NCBI RefSeq assembly: GCF_022271435.1
Contig: NZ_JAFIQY010000042.1
Span: forward strand, 1-64,000
DNA from: Streptomyces monomycini
Lineage (GTDB): Bacteria; Actinomycetota; Actinomycetes; Streptomycetales; Streptomycetaceae
Reading direction: 5' to 3'
Length of the DNA: 64,000 nucleotides
This document shows, piece by piece, positions 40,053-48,269 of the stretch. Each line of letters starts with the position of its first letter. Position 1 is the first letter of the stretch. A model generated the notes under the pieces. The model saw only the letters and a program-made list of their open reading frames with translations. It was not told the DNA's origin and did no database searches. Position numbers and translations under genes: made by a program.

Positions 40053-42695
40053 TTACTCCACCACCGGCAACAACTCCGGCAGATGCCCGTCCGACGCCAG
40101 CGCCGCCGCCTCCCGCTCCGCCGCCACCGGCCCGTACATCGTCGTGCGGGCGCGCGACGGGCGGCCCGCGGCGTCCGCGATGGCGATCAGGTCCTGGATG
40201 GAGCGGTACGAGCCGTAACCGGAGCCCGCCATCCGGGAGATGGTCTCCTCCATCAGGGTGCCGCCGAGGTCGTTGGCGCCGGAGCGGAGCATCTCGGCGG
40301 CGCCTTCCGTGCCGAGCTTGACCCAGCTGGTCTGGATGTTGGGGATGTGCGGGTGCAGCAGGACGCGGGCCATGGCCGTGACGGCGCGGTTGTCGCGGGT
40401 GGTGGGGCCGGGGCGGGCGATGCCGGCCAGGTAGACGGGCGCGTTGGTGTGGATGAACGGCAGCGTCACGAACTCCGTGAAGCCGCCGGTCTCCTGCTGG
40501 ATCTCGGCGAGCAGCCGCAGATGGCCGAGCCAGTGCCGGGGCTGGTCGACATGGCCGTACATCATCGTGGAGGACGAGCGGATGCCCAGCTCGTGGGCGG
40601 TCTTGACGACCTCGACCCAGGTGGCGGTGGGCAGCTTGCCCTTCGTCAGCACCCAGCGGACCTCGTCGTCGAGGATCTCGGCGGCGGTGCCGGGGATGCT
40701 GTCCAGGCCGGCGGCCTTGGCCTCGCTCAGCCACTCGCGGATGGACAGGCCGGTACGCGTCGCGCCGTTGACGACCTCCATGGGCGAGAAGGCGTGGACG
40801 TGCATCCCGGGGACGCGTTCCTTGACGGCGCGCGCGATGTCGAAGTACGCGGTGCCGGGCAGGTCGGGGTGGATGCCGCCCTGCATGCAGACCTCGACCG
40901 CGCCGACGTCCCAGGCCTGCTGGGCGCGGTCGGCGACCTGGGAGAGGGAGAGGGTGTAGGCGTCGGCGTCCGTACGGCGCTGGGCGAAGGCGCAGAAGCG
41001 GCAGCCGGTGTAGCAGACGTTGGTGAAGTTGATGTTGCGGGTGACGATGTACGTGACGTCGTCGCCGACCGTGGCGCGGCGCAGGTCGTCGGCGATGCCG
41101 CACAGGGCGTCCAGCGCCGGGCCGTCGGCGTGCAGCAGGGCCAGCGCCTCGGCGTCGGTGAGCTTGGTGGGGTCGTCGGCGGCCTGCGCGAGGGCGGCCC
41201 GGACGTCCGTGTCGATGCGCTCGGGCGCCATGCCGGGGGCGGCGGCCTCGCGCAGCGCGTCCCAGTCGCCGTACACCTCGTCGAAGTCGTTGCGCCGGTC
41301 GGTGGTGCGGCCGTCCGTGTCGATGGTGCGGTGCAGGTCCGTACGGCCCGTGGAGCTCATCGAGAAGCCCTCGTCGGGCTCCTGCCAGGGGCGGCCCTCG
41401 ACCTTCGCGTCCGGGCGGGCCAGGCCGGTCTCCGGGTCGGCCAGGGCCCGTACGTGCGGCAGCAGGCGCGGGTCGAGCCAGGGCTCGCCGCGCTGGACGT
41501 ACTCCGGGTAGACGGCGAGCCGCTCGCGCAGCTCGAAGCCCGCGGCGGCGGACTTCTCGGCCAGCTCCTCGATCCGCGGCCAGGGCAGCTCGGGGTTGAC
41601 ATGATCGATCGTCACCGGGGAGACGCCGCCCCAGTCGTCGATGCCCGCGTCGATGAGCAGCGCGTACTCGGAGTCGACGAGGTTGGGCGGCGCCTGGAGG
41701 CAGCCGGCCGGGCCCAGGATGTGCCGGGCGACGGCCACGGTGGCGGCCAGGTCCTCCAGTTCGGCGTCCGGCATGCCGCGCATGGCCGTGTCCGGCTTGG
41801 CGCGGAAGTTCTGCACGATGACTTCCTGGATGCCGTGGTACGCGCGCTGCACCTTGCGGAGCGCGAACAGCGACTCGGCGCGCTCCTCGTACGTCTCGCC
41901 GATGCCGATGAGCAGGCCGGACGTGAACGGCACGTTGGAACGTCCGGCGTCCTCCAGGACGCGCAGCCGGACGGCCGGCTCCTTGTCCGGGGAGCCGTGG
42001 TGCGGGCCGCCGGGCTCGCTCCACAGGCGCTCGGCGGTGGTCTCCAGCATCATGCCCATCGACGGGGCGACCGGCTTGAGCGTCTGGAAGTCCGTCCAGG
42101 ACAGCACGCCGGGGTTCAGGTGGGGCAGCAGCCCCGTCTCCTCCAGGATGCGGATCGCGATGGACCGTACGTACGCGATCGTGGAGTCGTACCCCTCGGC
42201 CTCCAGCCACTCGCGCGCCTCGGGCCAGCGGTCCTCGGGCTTGTCGCCGAGCGTGATCAGCGCTTCCTTACAGCCCAGTTCGGCGCCGCGGCGGGCGATG
42301 TCCAGCACCTCGTCCGGGGACATGAACATGCCGTGGCCGGCGCGGCGCAGCTTGCCGGGGACGGTGACGAACGTGCAGTAGTGGCACTTGTCGCGGCACA
42401 GACGGGTGAGCGGGATGAACACGCTTTTGGAGTACGTGATGACACCGGGCCGCCCGGCGGCCGCCAGGCCGGCGTCGCGCACCCGGGCCGCGGACGCACA
42501 CAGGTCCCGCAGGTCGTCGCCGCGCGCCTGGAGCAGCACCGCGGCCTCCCCGGCGTCGAGCGCGACGCCGTCACGGGCGCGCTTGAGGGCGCGGCGCATG
42601 GCGTTGGCGGTGGGGGCGGTGGCGGAGGAGGGCGTGCCGGTGGGGACCGCCACCCGGTCCGTCCCCTGCCCGGGTACCTGCGCGCTGCTAGTCAT
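40053..42695 (-). CDS. fbiC: 7,8-didemethyl-8-hydroxy-5-deazariboflavin (FO) synthase FbiC
   Basis: This 880-residue protein starts at ATG 42695 and contains two radical-SAM modules. The N-terminal CofG-like half has CRDKCHYC (Cys ~100, 104, 107). The C-terminal CofH-like half has CYTGCRFC (Cys ~561, 565, 568). Additional landmarks are SDQYALL-type SEYALLIDAGIDDWGG and GGIHPDLPGTAYFDIARA. It makes FO, the deazaflavin core of coenzyme F420, from tyrosine and the riboflavin intermediate ribitylaminouracil. The single fused protein is the usual arrangement in actinobacteria. The next gene encodes an LLM oxidoreductase that may use F420. It seems to be transcribed alone. Confidence 0.97.
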   Translation of the reverse strand: MTSSAQVPGQGTDRVAVPTGTPSSATAPTANAMRRALKRARDGVALDAGEAAVLLQARGDDLRDLCASAARVRDAGLAAAGRPGVITYSKSVFIPLTRLCRDKCHYCTFVTVPGKLRRAGHGMFMSPDEVLDIARRGAELGCKEALITLGDKPEDRWPEAREWLEAEGYDSTIAYVRSIAIRILEETGLLPHLNPGVLSWTDFQTLKPVAPSMGMMLETTAERLWSEPGGPHHGSPDKEPAVRLRVLEDAGRSNVPFTSGLLIGIGETYEERAESLFALRKVQRAYHGIQEVIVQNFRAKPDTAMRGMPDAELEDLAATVAVARHILGPAGCLQAPPNLVDSEYALLIDAGIDDWGGVSPVTIDHVNPELPWPRIEELAEKSAAAGFELRERLAVYPEYVQRGEPWLDPRLLPHVRALADPETGLARPDAKVEGRPWQEPDEGFSMSSTGRTDLHRTIDTDGRTTDRRNDFDEVYGDWDALREAAAPGMAPERIDTDVRAALAQAADDPTKLTDAEALALLHADGPALDALCGIADDLRRATVGDDVTYIVTRNINFTNVCYTGCRFCAFAQRRTDADAYTLSLSQVADRAQQAWDVGAVEVCMQGGIHPDLPGTAYFDIARAVKERVPGMHVHAFSPMEVVNGATRTGLSIREWLSEAKAAGLDSIPGTAAEILDDEVRWVLTKGKLPTATWVEVVKTAHELGIRSSSTMMYGHVDQPRHWLGHLRLLAEIQQETGGFTEFVTLPFIHTNAPVYLAGIARPGPTTRDNRAVTAMARVLLHPHIPNIQTSWVKLGTEGAAEMLRSGANDLGGTLMEETISRMAGSGYGSYRSIQDLIAIADAAGRPSRARTTMYGPVAAEREAAALASDGHLPELLPVVE

Positions 42696-42880
42696 CCAAC
42701 GAGCATACGAGCGACCACCGACAGTGCCGCCGACCGGATGGCCTGCGCCGGTGTGCCACTGATCACGTCAGACGGAGGTTCCCTCCGGGCTGCGGGCGGG
42801 CAGCCTGGGCGGGGGCGGTACGACCGCGCGCGGAGGCTCAGCGGGCCGGGGCCCGCCGCCTCTCACCTGGCCCAGCCCCT

Positions 42881-42968
42881 TCGCCGGACGCCTTGCCATC
42901 CCTCGCCGGACGCCTGCCGTTCCCCGCCGGACGCCTGCCGTCCCTCACCGAGTGACCAGCCATCCCTC
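42881..42968. repeat. 22-bp tandem repeat abutting the LLM oxidoreductase stop
   Basis: Four units of exactly 22 bases (TCGCCGGACGCCTTGCCATC type) fill 42881-42968 and end directly before the stop codon at 42969. The unit nearest the gene is the most diverged. Confidence 0.8.
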
Positions 42969-43793
42969 TCACAGATACTGCGCATACTCGTCCAGCGTCC
43001 GCAGCACCTCCGCCTCCCCCGCCGACGGCAGCCCCACCACGACCTCCTCCAGCCCCAGGTCACGCAGCCGCGCCAGCTTCCCCGCCGACGGCTGCACCGC
43101 GTACGGCACCACCACCGGCGCGCCGTCCCGACCTGCGTCCGTCCACGCCTGCCGCAGGGCCGGCAGTGCCTCCGCAAGCCCCGCGCCACCGATCGGCAGC
43201 CAGCCGTCCGCGAACTCCGCGATGCCCGCGAAGAGCCGCGGCCCCGGTGCTCCGCCGAGCAGCGTGCGCGGCGCACCCTTGACCGGCTTCGGGTGCGCCA
43301 GGCTGGCCCGTACGGAGGCGAACCGGCCCTCGTACGCCGTCGGCTCCTCCGCCCACAGGGCGCGCATCAGCAGCATCCGCTCCCGCACCAGCGCGCGCCG
43401 CGAGGACCACTCGACGCCGTGGTCCGCCGCCTCCTCCACGTTCCAGCCGTACCCGACCCCGAGCGTGAACCGCCCGCCCGAGAGGAAGTCCAGCGTGGCG
43501 ACCTGCTTGGCCAGGGTGATCGGGTCGTGCTGGGCGACGAGGGTGACGCCGGTGGCGACCGTCAGCCGTTCGGTGACGGCGGCGGCCTGCCCGAGGGCCA
43601 CGAACGGGTCGAGTGTGCGCCCGTACTCGCGGGGCAGCGGCTCACCCATGGGGGCGAGCGTGTCGCGACTCGCCGGGATGTGGGTGTGTTCGGGGAGGTA
43701 GAGCCCGGCGAACCCGCGCTGCTCCAGCTCCCGGGCCAGCCGGTCGGGCCGGACGGTCTCGTCGGTCAGGAAGATGGTGGTCGAGATCCGCAT
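42969..43793 (-). CDS. LLM-class oxidoreductase, probably F420-dependent
   Basis: This 274-residue protein starts at ATG 43793. It is a luciferase-like TIM barrel with RISTTIFLTDETVRPDRLAR, GFAGLYLPEHTHIPASRDT, ITLAKQVATLDFLSGGRFTL, GVGYGWNVEEAADHGVEW and LLGGAPGPRLFAGIAEFADGW. The pattern fits the TIGR03619-like F420-dependent group. The substrate is unknown. Adjacency to fbiC supports F420 use but is not proof. A 22-base minisatellite abuts its stop codon. Confidence 0.88.
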   Translation of the reverse strand: MRISTTIFLTDETVRPDRLARELEQRGFAGLYLPEHTHIPASRDTLAPMGEPLPREYGRTLDPFVALGQAAAVTERLTVATGVTLVAQHDPITLAKQVATLDFLSGGRFTLGVGYGWNVEEAADHGVEWSSRRALVRERMLLMRALWAEEPTAYEGRFASVRASLAHPKPVKGAPRTLLGGAPGPRLFAGIAEFADGWLPIGGAGLAEALPALRQAWTDAGRDGAPVVVPYAVQPSAGKLARLRDLGLEEVVVGLPSAGEAEVLRTLDEYAQYL

Positions 43794-44007
43794 ACTGGGC
43801 GTACCTCCGCGTCGGCAGTGCTCCCTTCCTACCCCCGGGAAGGGGCAGCGTCCATGAGGCGCCGGTGACGCGACGACGGAACGCGCCACGTGGGGCGCCA
43901 CACGAGAGCGTCTCTGTCCGGCCCCCTTCCCTTGTCCGCCCGTTCACGGCTCAATACGAGAGTTTCCGTACGCCGGTTTCGCCACGCCTGCCCGGGAGTG
44001 ATGCCTC

Positions 44008-45555
44008 ATGTGCGACGACGACAGAACCAGCGGCTCGCCCGGACGCCGCGCCCTCCTGGTGACGGGAGCCGCCGCGGCGCTTACGTTGAACGGTGTGAGC
44101 TTCGCTGCGGCCGACGAGAACGGCGGCGGGCCGGGCCGCGACGGCGGCCGGACCGGCGAGGCCCACCGTACGGCGACGCGCAAGATCACCGGGCACCTCC
44201 CCACCGGCGCCCCCGACTACGTCCACCTCCCCGTCGAAATCCCCGACGGCGTACGCGAGATCGCCGTCTCCTACACCTACGACCGCCCCGCCACCCCGCC
44301 CGGCACCGCGGGCAACGCCTGCGACATCGGCATCTTCGACGAACGCGGCACGGACCTCGGCGGACGCGGCTTCCGCGGCTGGTCGGGCGGCGCCCGTACG
44401 GAGTTCTTCCTGCGCGCCGACGACGCCACGCCCGGTTACCTGCCCGGCCCCCTCAACCCCGGCACCTGGCACATCGCCCTCGGCCCGTACACCGTCGCCA
44501 CGCAGGGCCTCACCTACGAAGTGACCATCACCCTCCGATACGGGCCCCCTTCCGCCCCGCCCGTGCCCTCCTACCCACCCCAACGCGCCAAGGGCCGCGG
44601 CCGTTCCTGGTACCGGGGCGACAGCCACCTCCACTCCGTCCACTCCGACGGCAAGCGCACCCCCGCCCAGATCGCCGCCCTCGCCCGCACCGCCGGCCTG
44701 GACTTCATCACCACCACCGAGCACAACACCACTTCCTCGCACCGGGCCTGGGAGGGCCTGTGGGGCGACGATCTGCTCATCCTCACCGGCGAGGAGGTCA
44801 CCACCCGCAACGGCCACGTGGTGGCGATGGGCACCGACCCCGGCGTCTTCATCGACTGGCGCTACCGGGCCCGCGACGCCGTCTTCGGCCGCTTCGCCCG
44901 GCGCATCCACCGTGCGGGCGGCCTCGTCATCCCGGCCCACCCGCACGCCACCTGCATCGGCTGCAACTGGAAGTTCGGCTACGCGGAGGCGGACGCGGTC
45001 GAGGTCTGGAACGGCCCCTTCACCCTCGACGACGAGGTGGCCATCGCCGAATGGGACAACGCCCTCGTGGCGCACACCCACGGCCGGGGCCGCTTCCTCC
45101 CCGCCGTCGGCCACAGCGACGCGCACCGCGACCCGGACGTCATCGGCCTCCCCCAGACCGTCGTCCTCGCCGACGACCTCTCGCGCACCGCCATCCTCGA
45201 CGGCATTCGCGCAGGCCGTGCCTACCTCGCCGAGTCGTCCGCGCTCTCCCTCACCTTCACCGCCACCGGCCCCAAGGGCGAACACGCCACCATCGGCGGC
45301 CGCCTCCCCGTATCCCCCTCAACCCTGGTCACCCTCCACCTCGCCGTACCCGGCGCCCCACCCGGCAGCACCCTCCGCCTCCTCACCGACCAGGGCCAGC
45401 GCTTCACGGCCCCCGCCACGCAAGCCACGACGTGGCAGACCACTCCGGCGAACGCCGCCTATGTACGCGCCGAGGTGCGGCATCCGGCGACGACACCAGG
45501 GGTGCCGGGCCCGATGGCGGCCATGACGAATCCGATCTTCTTGGGGCGGGGCTGA
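44008..45555 (+). CDS. Secreted CehA/McbA-like PHP metallohydrolase
   Basis: This 515-residue protein starts at ATG 44008. The N-terminus SGSPGRRALLVTGAAAALTL has a twin-arginine and a hydrophobic core, suggesting Tat export. A beta-rich region (~60-190) is followed by the PHP domain: YRGDSHLHSVHSDGKRTPAQ, DFITTTEHNTTS, TGEEVTTRNGHVVAMG, VIPAHPHATCIGCNWKF, DAVEVWNG and AVGHSDAHRDPDVIG. These supply the metal His/Asp ligands of the CehA/McbA family (carbaryl hydrolase relatives), which hydrolyse esters or phosphoesters. The substrate is unknown. Tat export fits cytoplasmic metal loading. Confidence 0.88.
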   Translation: MCDDDRTSGSPGRRALLVTGAAAALTLNGVSFAAADENGGGPGRDGGRTGEAHRTATRKITGHLPTGAPDYVHLPVEIPDGVREIAVSYTYDRPATPPGTAGNACDIGIFDERGTDLGGRGFRGWSGGARTEFFLRADDATPGYLPGPLNPGTWHIALGPYTVATQGLTYEVTITLRYGPPSAPPVPSYPPQRAKGRGRSWYRGDSHLHSVHSDGKRTPAQIAALARTAGLDFITTTEHNTTSSHRAWEGLWGDDLLILTGEEVTTRNGHVVAMGTDPGVFIDWRYRARDAVFGRFARRIHRAGGLVIPAHPHATCIGCNWKFGYAEADAVEVWNGPFTLDDEVAIAEWDNALVAHTHGRGRFLPAVGHSDAHRDPDVIGLPQTVVLADDLSRTAILDGIRAGRAYLAESSALSLTFTATGPKGEHATIGGRLPVSPSTLVTLHLAVPGAPPGSTLRLLTDQGQRFTAPATQATTWQTTPANAAYVRAEVRHPATTPGVPGPMAAMTNPIFLGRG

Positions 45556-45564
45556 CATCGGGCG

Positions 45565-45996
45565 TCACGCTCCCTCCCCGGGCCTCCGGTCCGGGAAGTA
45601 GCTCAGCAGGTGATCGGCAACGTGGGCGACGTAGCCGAGGTACGAAATGCTGTTGCCTGTATGAGTCCAGGTCAGTGCCGTACGGGCGCGCGCGACCGTG
45701 TCGCAGCCCCGGTCCCACTCCAGCGATGTGCGGGGCAGCCGCCCTACATGCTCGTCGACCAGGGGGATCAGCTGGGACAGAATGTCCCGCGCCTCACCCA
45801 TCAGCCGTGCCGTGTCCTCCCTCGCCGAGCAGCTCCGCACCTGCTCCCTGATCACGCCGATGGTGCGGCGCGCCGCCTCGAAGTCGACTCCCGCCGACGC
45901 CGCACCCGCCTGCTCCCGTGGCTCCATGTCCCTCACCGCTGCTTCCTCGTCACCTGGGTACCGGGCCACCTCGTGCGTGGTGCCCTGTCCGTGCAC
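45565..45996 (-). CDS. DUF6415-like hypothetical protein
   Basis: This 143-residue, mostly helical protein has DFEAARRTIGVIREQVRSCS, MGEARDILSQLIPLVDEHVG, WDRGCDTVARARTALTW and ISYLGYVAHVADHLLSYF. The size, helical content and L..LIPLV pattern resemble DUF6415 proteins found beside HTH/TPR regulators in Streptomyces natural-product loci; this assignment is from memory and moderate at best. It starts at 45996 or at the internal ATG 45927. It is divergent from the HTH-TPR regulator with an 85-base spacer. Confidence 0.6.
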   Translation of the reverse strand: MHGQGTTHEVARYPGDEEAAVRDMEPREQAGAASAGVDFEAARRTIGVIREQVRSCSAREDTARLMGEARDILSQLIPLVDEHVGRLPRTSLEWDRGCDTVARARTALTWTHTGNSISYLGYVAHVADHLLSYFPDRRPGEGA

Positions 45997-46081
45997 AGAG
46001 ACAACTCTGCGCGGCGCCCGCGCGGGTACCGTGAGAGGCGGGCAGGGACATGAAAGTCATGAATGCCGCCAGGAGTTGAGC

Positions 46082-47428
46082 ATGGCGACCAGTCGGCGCA
46101 CACCGAACACCAGTCTCGCGCTCCTGATCCGGCAGGCCGCGTGGACCGAGCAGCAGTTCGCCAACGCGGTGAACCGTGCGGGGGCGGAAGCGGGGCTCAC
46201 CCTCCGGTACGAGCAGTCGGCCGTCGCCCACTGGCTCTCCGGCACCACGCCGAGGCCCCAGGCCCGGCCCGTCGTCCTGGAAGCCCTGGCCAGGCGCCTC
46301 GGACGTCCCGTCACCCACGCCGAAGCCGGTTTCCCCACCAGGCCGGGCGGTACGGCACCGGGCGGCAGCTCAACGGTCGAAGAACTCCTCGATCTGAGCC
46401 GCGACGACATGGACCCGTCCCGCAGGAGCGTCCTCCAGGCCGGTCTCTACTCGGCCGCCCTGGCTGTGCCGCTCTTCGCCGATCTCTCGGGGCGGGCCGA
46501 GGCGACAGCGCGTCCAGGGCGGACCAGTCGGGTCGGGCCGGCGCAGGTCGAGACGGTCCGGGCGGTGACGGACCGGGTGGCGGACATCCTCGACGAGTTC
46601 GGAGGCGGTCACGCGCGGCCGATGGCAGCGGCGTTCCTGGTGAACTCGGTGGGGCCGTGGCTGAGGGCCCCCGCGTCGGAGCAGGTGCACGACGACCTGC
46701 TCGCGGCGGCCTCCGACCTGACGTACCTCACCGGCTGGATGGCGATGTACGAGCGGGCGCACGGCCTCGGGCAGCGTTACTACGTCAAGGCCCTGCACCT
46801 GGCCGGTGAGGCGAAGGACCACCTCACGTACTGCCGCACGCTGCGCGGCATGTCTCTCCAGGCGTCCAGTCTCGGTTACGGCGCGAAAGCGCTGGAGCTG
46901 GCGGACTCGGCAGCGGCCGCCGCCCCCTCGGCCGGGCCGCGCCTGGTGGCCTTTCTGCGCGGGCAGCAGGCACACGCCGCTTCGATGACCGGGGACCGGC
47001 ACACGGCGATCACCCGGCTCCGGGAGGCGGAGGCCGCGCTCTCCAAGGCGGACTCCCGGCGCGAGTCGATCGGCGGGTACGACGCGTCGGCGTACCTCTT
47101 CCACGTCTCGCACGTGCTCTACGAGTTCAAGGACCTGCCCGGCTCGGTCAAGGCCCTGAACAGCTCTCTGAAATCCCAGCCCCGCCAGGAACGGCAGGGC
47201 CGCGTCCACTCCCATGCTCTCCTCGCGCAGCGCCAGTTCGAACTGGGCCACCTCGACGCGGCCTGCGCGACCTGGCACCGCTTCCTCGACGACTACACGG
47301 AAATCTCCTCCGCCCGCGGCGACGCCCACTTCGCGACGCTGCGCGCCCGCCTCCGCACCCACCACCGCGCGCGAGCCGTGCGCGCCCTGGGGAAACGGGT
47401 GCGGGAGGTCGCGACGATGAAGGCTTGA
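46082..47428 (+). CDS. HTH-TPR transcriptional regulator
   Basis: This 448-residue protein starts at ATG 46082. The N-terminal ~80 residues form a lambda-repressor-like HTH (LALLIRQAAWTEQQFANAVN, LTLRYEQSAVAHWLSGTTPR, ALARRLGRPVTHAEAGF). A hydrophobic patch (SRRSVLQAGLYSAALAVPLF) looks Tat-like but is internal and conserved in this regulator class. Helical repeats follow (YYVKALHLAGEAKDHLTYCR, ALELADSAAAA, HTAITRLREAEAALSKADSR, LPGSVKALNSSL). Related NsdA-like regulators control sporulation and antibiotic production in Streptomyces. Its target is unknown. Confidence 0.82.
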   Translation: MATSRRTPNTSLALLIRQAAWTEQQFANAVNRAGAEAGLTLRYEQSAVAHWLSGTTPRPQARPVVLEALARRLGRPVTHAEAGFPTRPGGTAPGGSSTVEELLDLSRDDMDPSRRSVLQAGLYSAALAVPLFADLSGRAEATARPGRTSRVGPAQVETVRAVTDRVADILDEFGGGHARPMAAAFLVNSVGPWLRAPASEQVHDDLLAAASDLTYLTGWMAMYERAHGLGQRYYVKALHLAGEAKDHLTYCRTLRGMSLQASSLGYGAKALELADSAAAAAPSAGPRLVAFLRGQQAHAASMTGDRHTAITRLREAEAALSKADSRRESIGGYDASAYLFHVSHVLYEFKDLPGSVKALNSSLKSQPRQERQGRVHSHALLAQRQFELGHLDAACATWHRFLDDYTEISSARGDAHFATLRARLRTHHRARAVRALGKRVREVATMKA

Positions 47429-47766
47429 GCGGAGCCCCGCGTCCCGTCGTCCGTCCTGCCCCGTCCCGTCCCAGCAAGCTCGGACACCACCCCTGACCAG
47501 GCCGGACATACCCCACCCTGTCCCGGACACGATCCGGCCTGTCCCGGACAGCCCGCCCCGTTGACCCACCGGCCGGCGGGCCCGCAGTCTCGTCCCGCCG
47601 CGGCGATCAGGTGGTTGGTCCGAGAGCCGTCCGCCGTGGCCGGAGGGCCCGGATGGTGTTCGTGGTCCTGCCGTACGTGCGTCACCGGGGCCGGGCGGGT
47701 GCAAGGCCGTGCCGCGCCTGCCGGGTGATCACGCACCGTCGATCCGACCGAGACCGAGGAGTACAC
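47429..47766 (+). other. Intergenic stretch with degenerate repeats
   Basis: No gene is supported here. Between about 47500 and 47550, CTGTCCCGGACACGATCCGG and CTGTCCCGGACAGC occur in tandem-like order. A TTGACC element near 47562 could be a -35 for the exported-protein gene downstream, but no matching -10 is convincing. GAGGAG at 47755-47760 is its ribosome site. Confidence 0.45.
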
Positions 47767-48210
47767 GTGGTCGAGCACATGAGACAGAGCAGGAAGAGTG
47801 GGAAGAGTGTGGTGCGAGGTGCCGGCGTCGTCGCCGCGGGGGCGGCGCTGCTGGTGGGGGTCACGGGTGGCACGGCCCACGCGGCGGTCGGGTGGAACGC
47901 CCAGTACACGGCCGGGGACATCGGTGGCGCTCATGCCTGGGGGTCGGTCGACGCCCAGTCCCGGGTCTTCGTCAAGGTCAACATCAAGGACTCCAAGCCC
48001 GGCGACGCGTACGGCGCCCGTGTGTACCTCAAGGCCCGCTACAACGACGGCGGGACGCGTGCGGAGAACCTGAGCGTCTCGGGCGGTTCCAAGAGCACCA
48101 CGTGGACCTTCGCCGCCAATGTGGTCAAGATCCAGGTGCAGGAGTGCACCACCAAGGGCGGGTCCACGTACAAGTGCGCCTCCGGGTGGCACACCCTGCC
48201 CAGAGGCTGA
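47767..48210 (+). CDS. Small secreted protein of unknown function
   Basis: GTG 47767 has GAGGAG five bases upstream and gives 147 residues; ATG 47779 is too far from that site. A signal peptide (RGAGVVAAGAALLVGVTGGT then AHAA) precedes a mature domain of about 110 residues: VGWNAQYTAGDIGGAHAWGS, RVFVKVNIKDSKPGDAYGAR, VYLKARYNDGGTRAENL, VVKIQVQECTTKGGSTYKC. Two Cys may form a disulfide. The beta-rich pattern suggests an exported binding domain; no family was recognised. A strong terminator follows. Confidence 0.75.
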   Translation: MVEHMRQSRKSGKSVVRGAGVVAAGAALLVGVTGGTAHAAVGWNAQYTAGDIGGAHAWGSVDAQSRVFVKVNIKDSKPGDAYGARVYLKARYNDGGTRAENLSVSGGSKSTTWTFAANVVKIQVQECTTKGGSTYKCASGWHTLPRG

Positions 48211-48225
48211 GCGGCAACAGGCCCG

Positions 48226-48263
48226 GCCGTCCCGCTGCCTTCGTGCGAAGGCAGCGGGACGGC
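48226..48263. terminator. Bidirectional terminator
   Basis: GCCGTCCCGCTGCCTTC and GAAGGCAGCGGGACGGC form a perfect 17-pair stem with a four-base GTGC loop. It lies between the convergent exported-protein gene and permease gene and should serve both. Confidence 0.9.
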
Positions 48264-48269
48264 TTCGTC

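Noticed and set aside
39654..43868. A 1404-residue plus-strand ORF across fbiC and neighbours
   Set aside because: High-GC sequence lacks stops in the antisense frames. The minus strand holds FbiC with both radical-SAM cysteine motifs and the LLM gene.
46430..46500. Tat signal peptide in the HTH-TPR regulator
   Set aside because: The SRRSVLQAG segment with a hydrophobic run is internal, after the DNA-binding domain; this is a recurrent feature of the regulator class, so export is unlikely.
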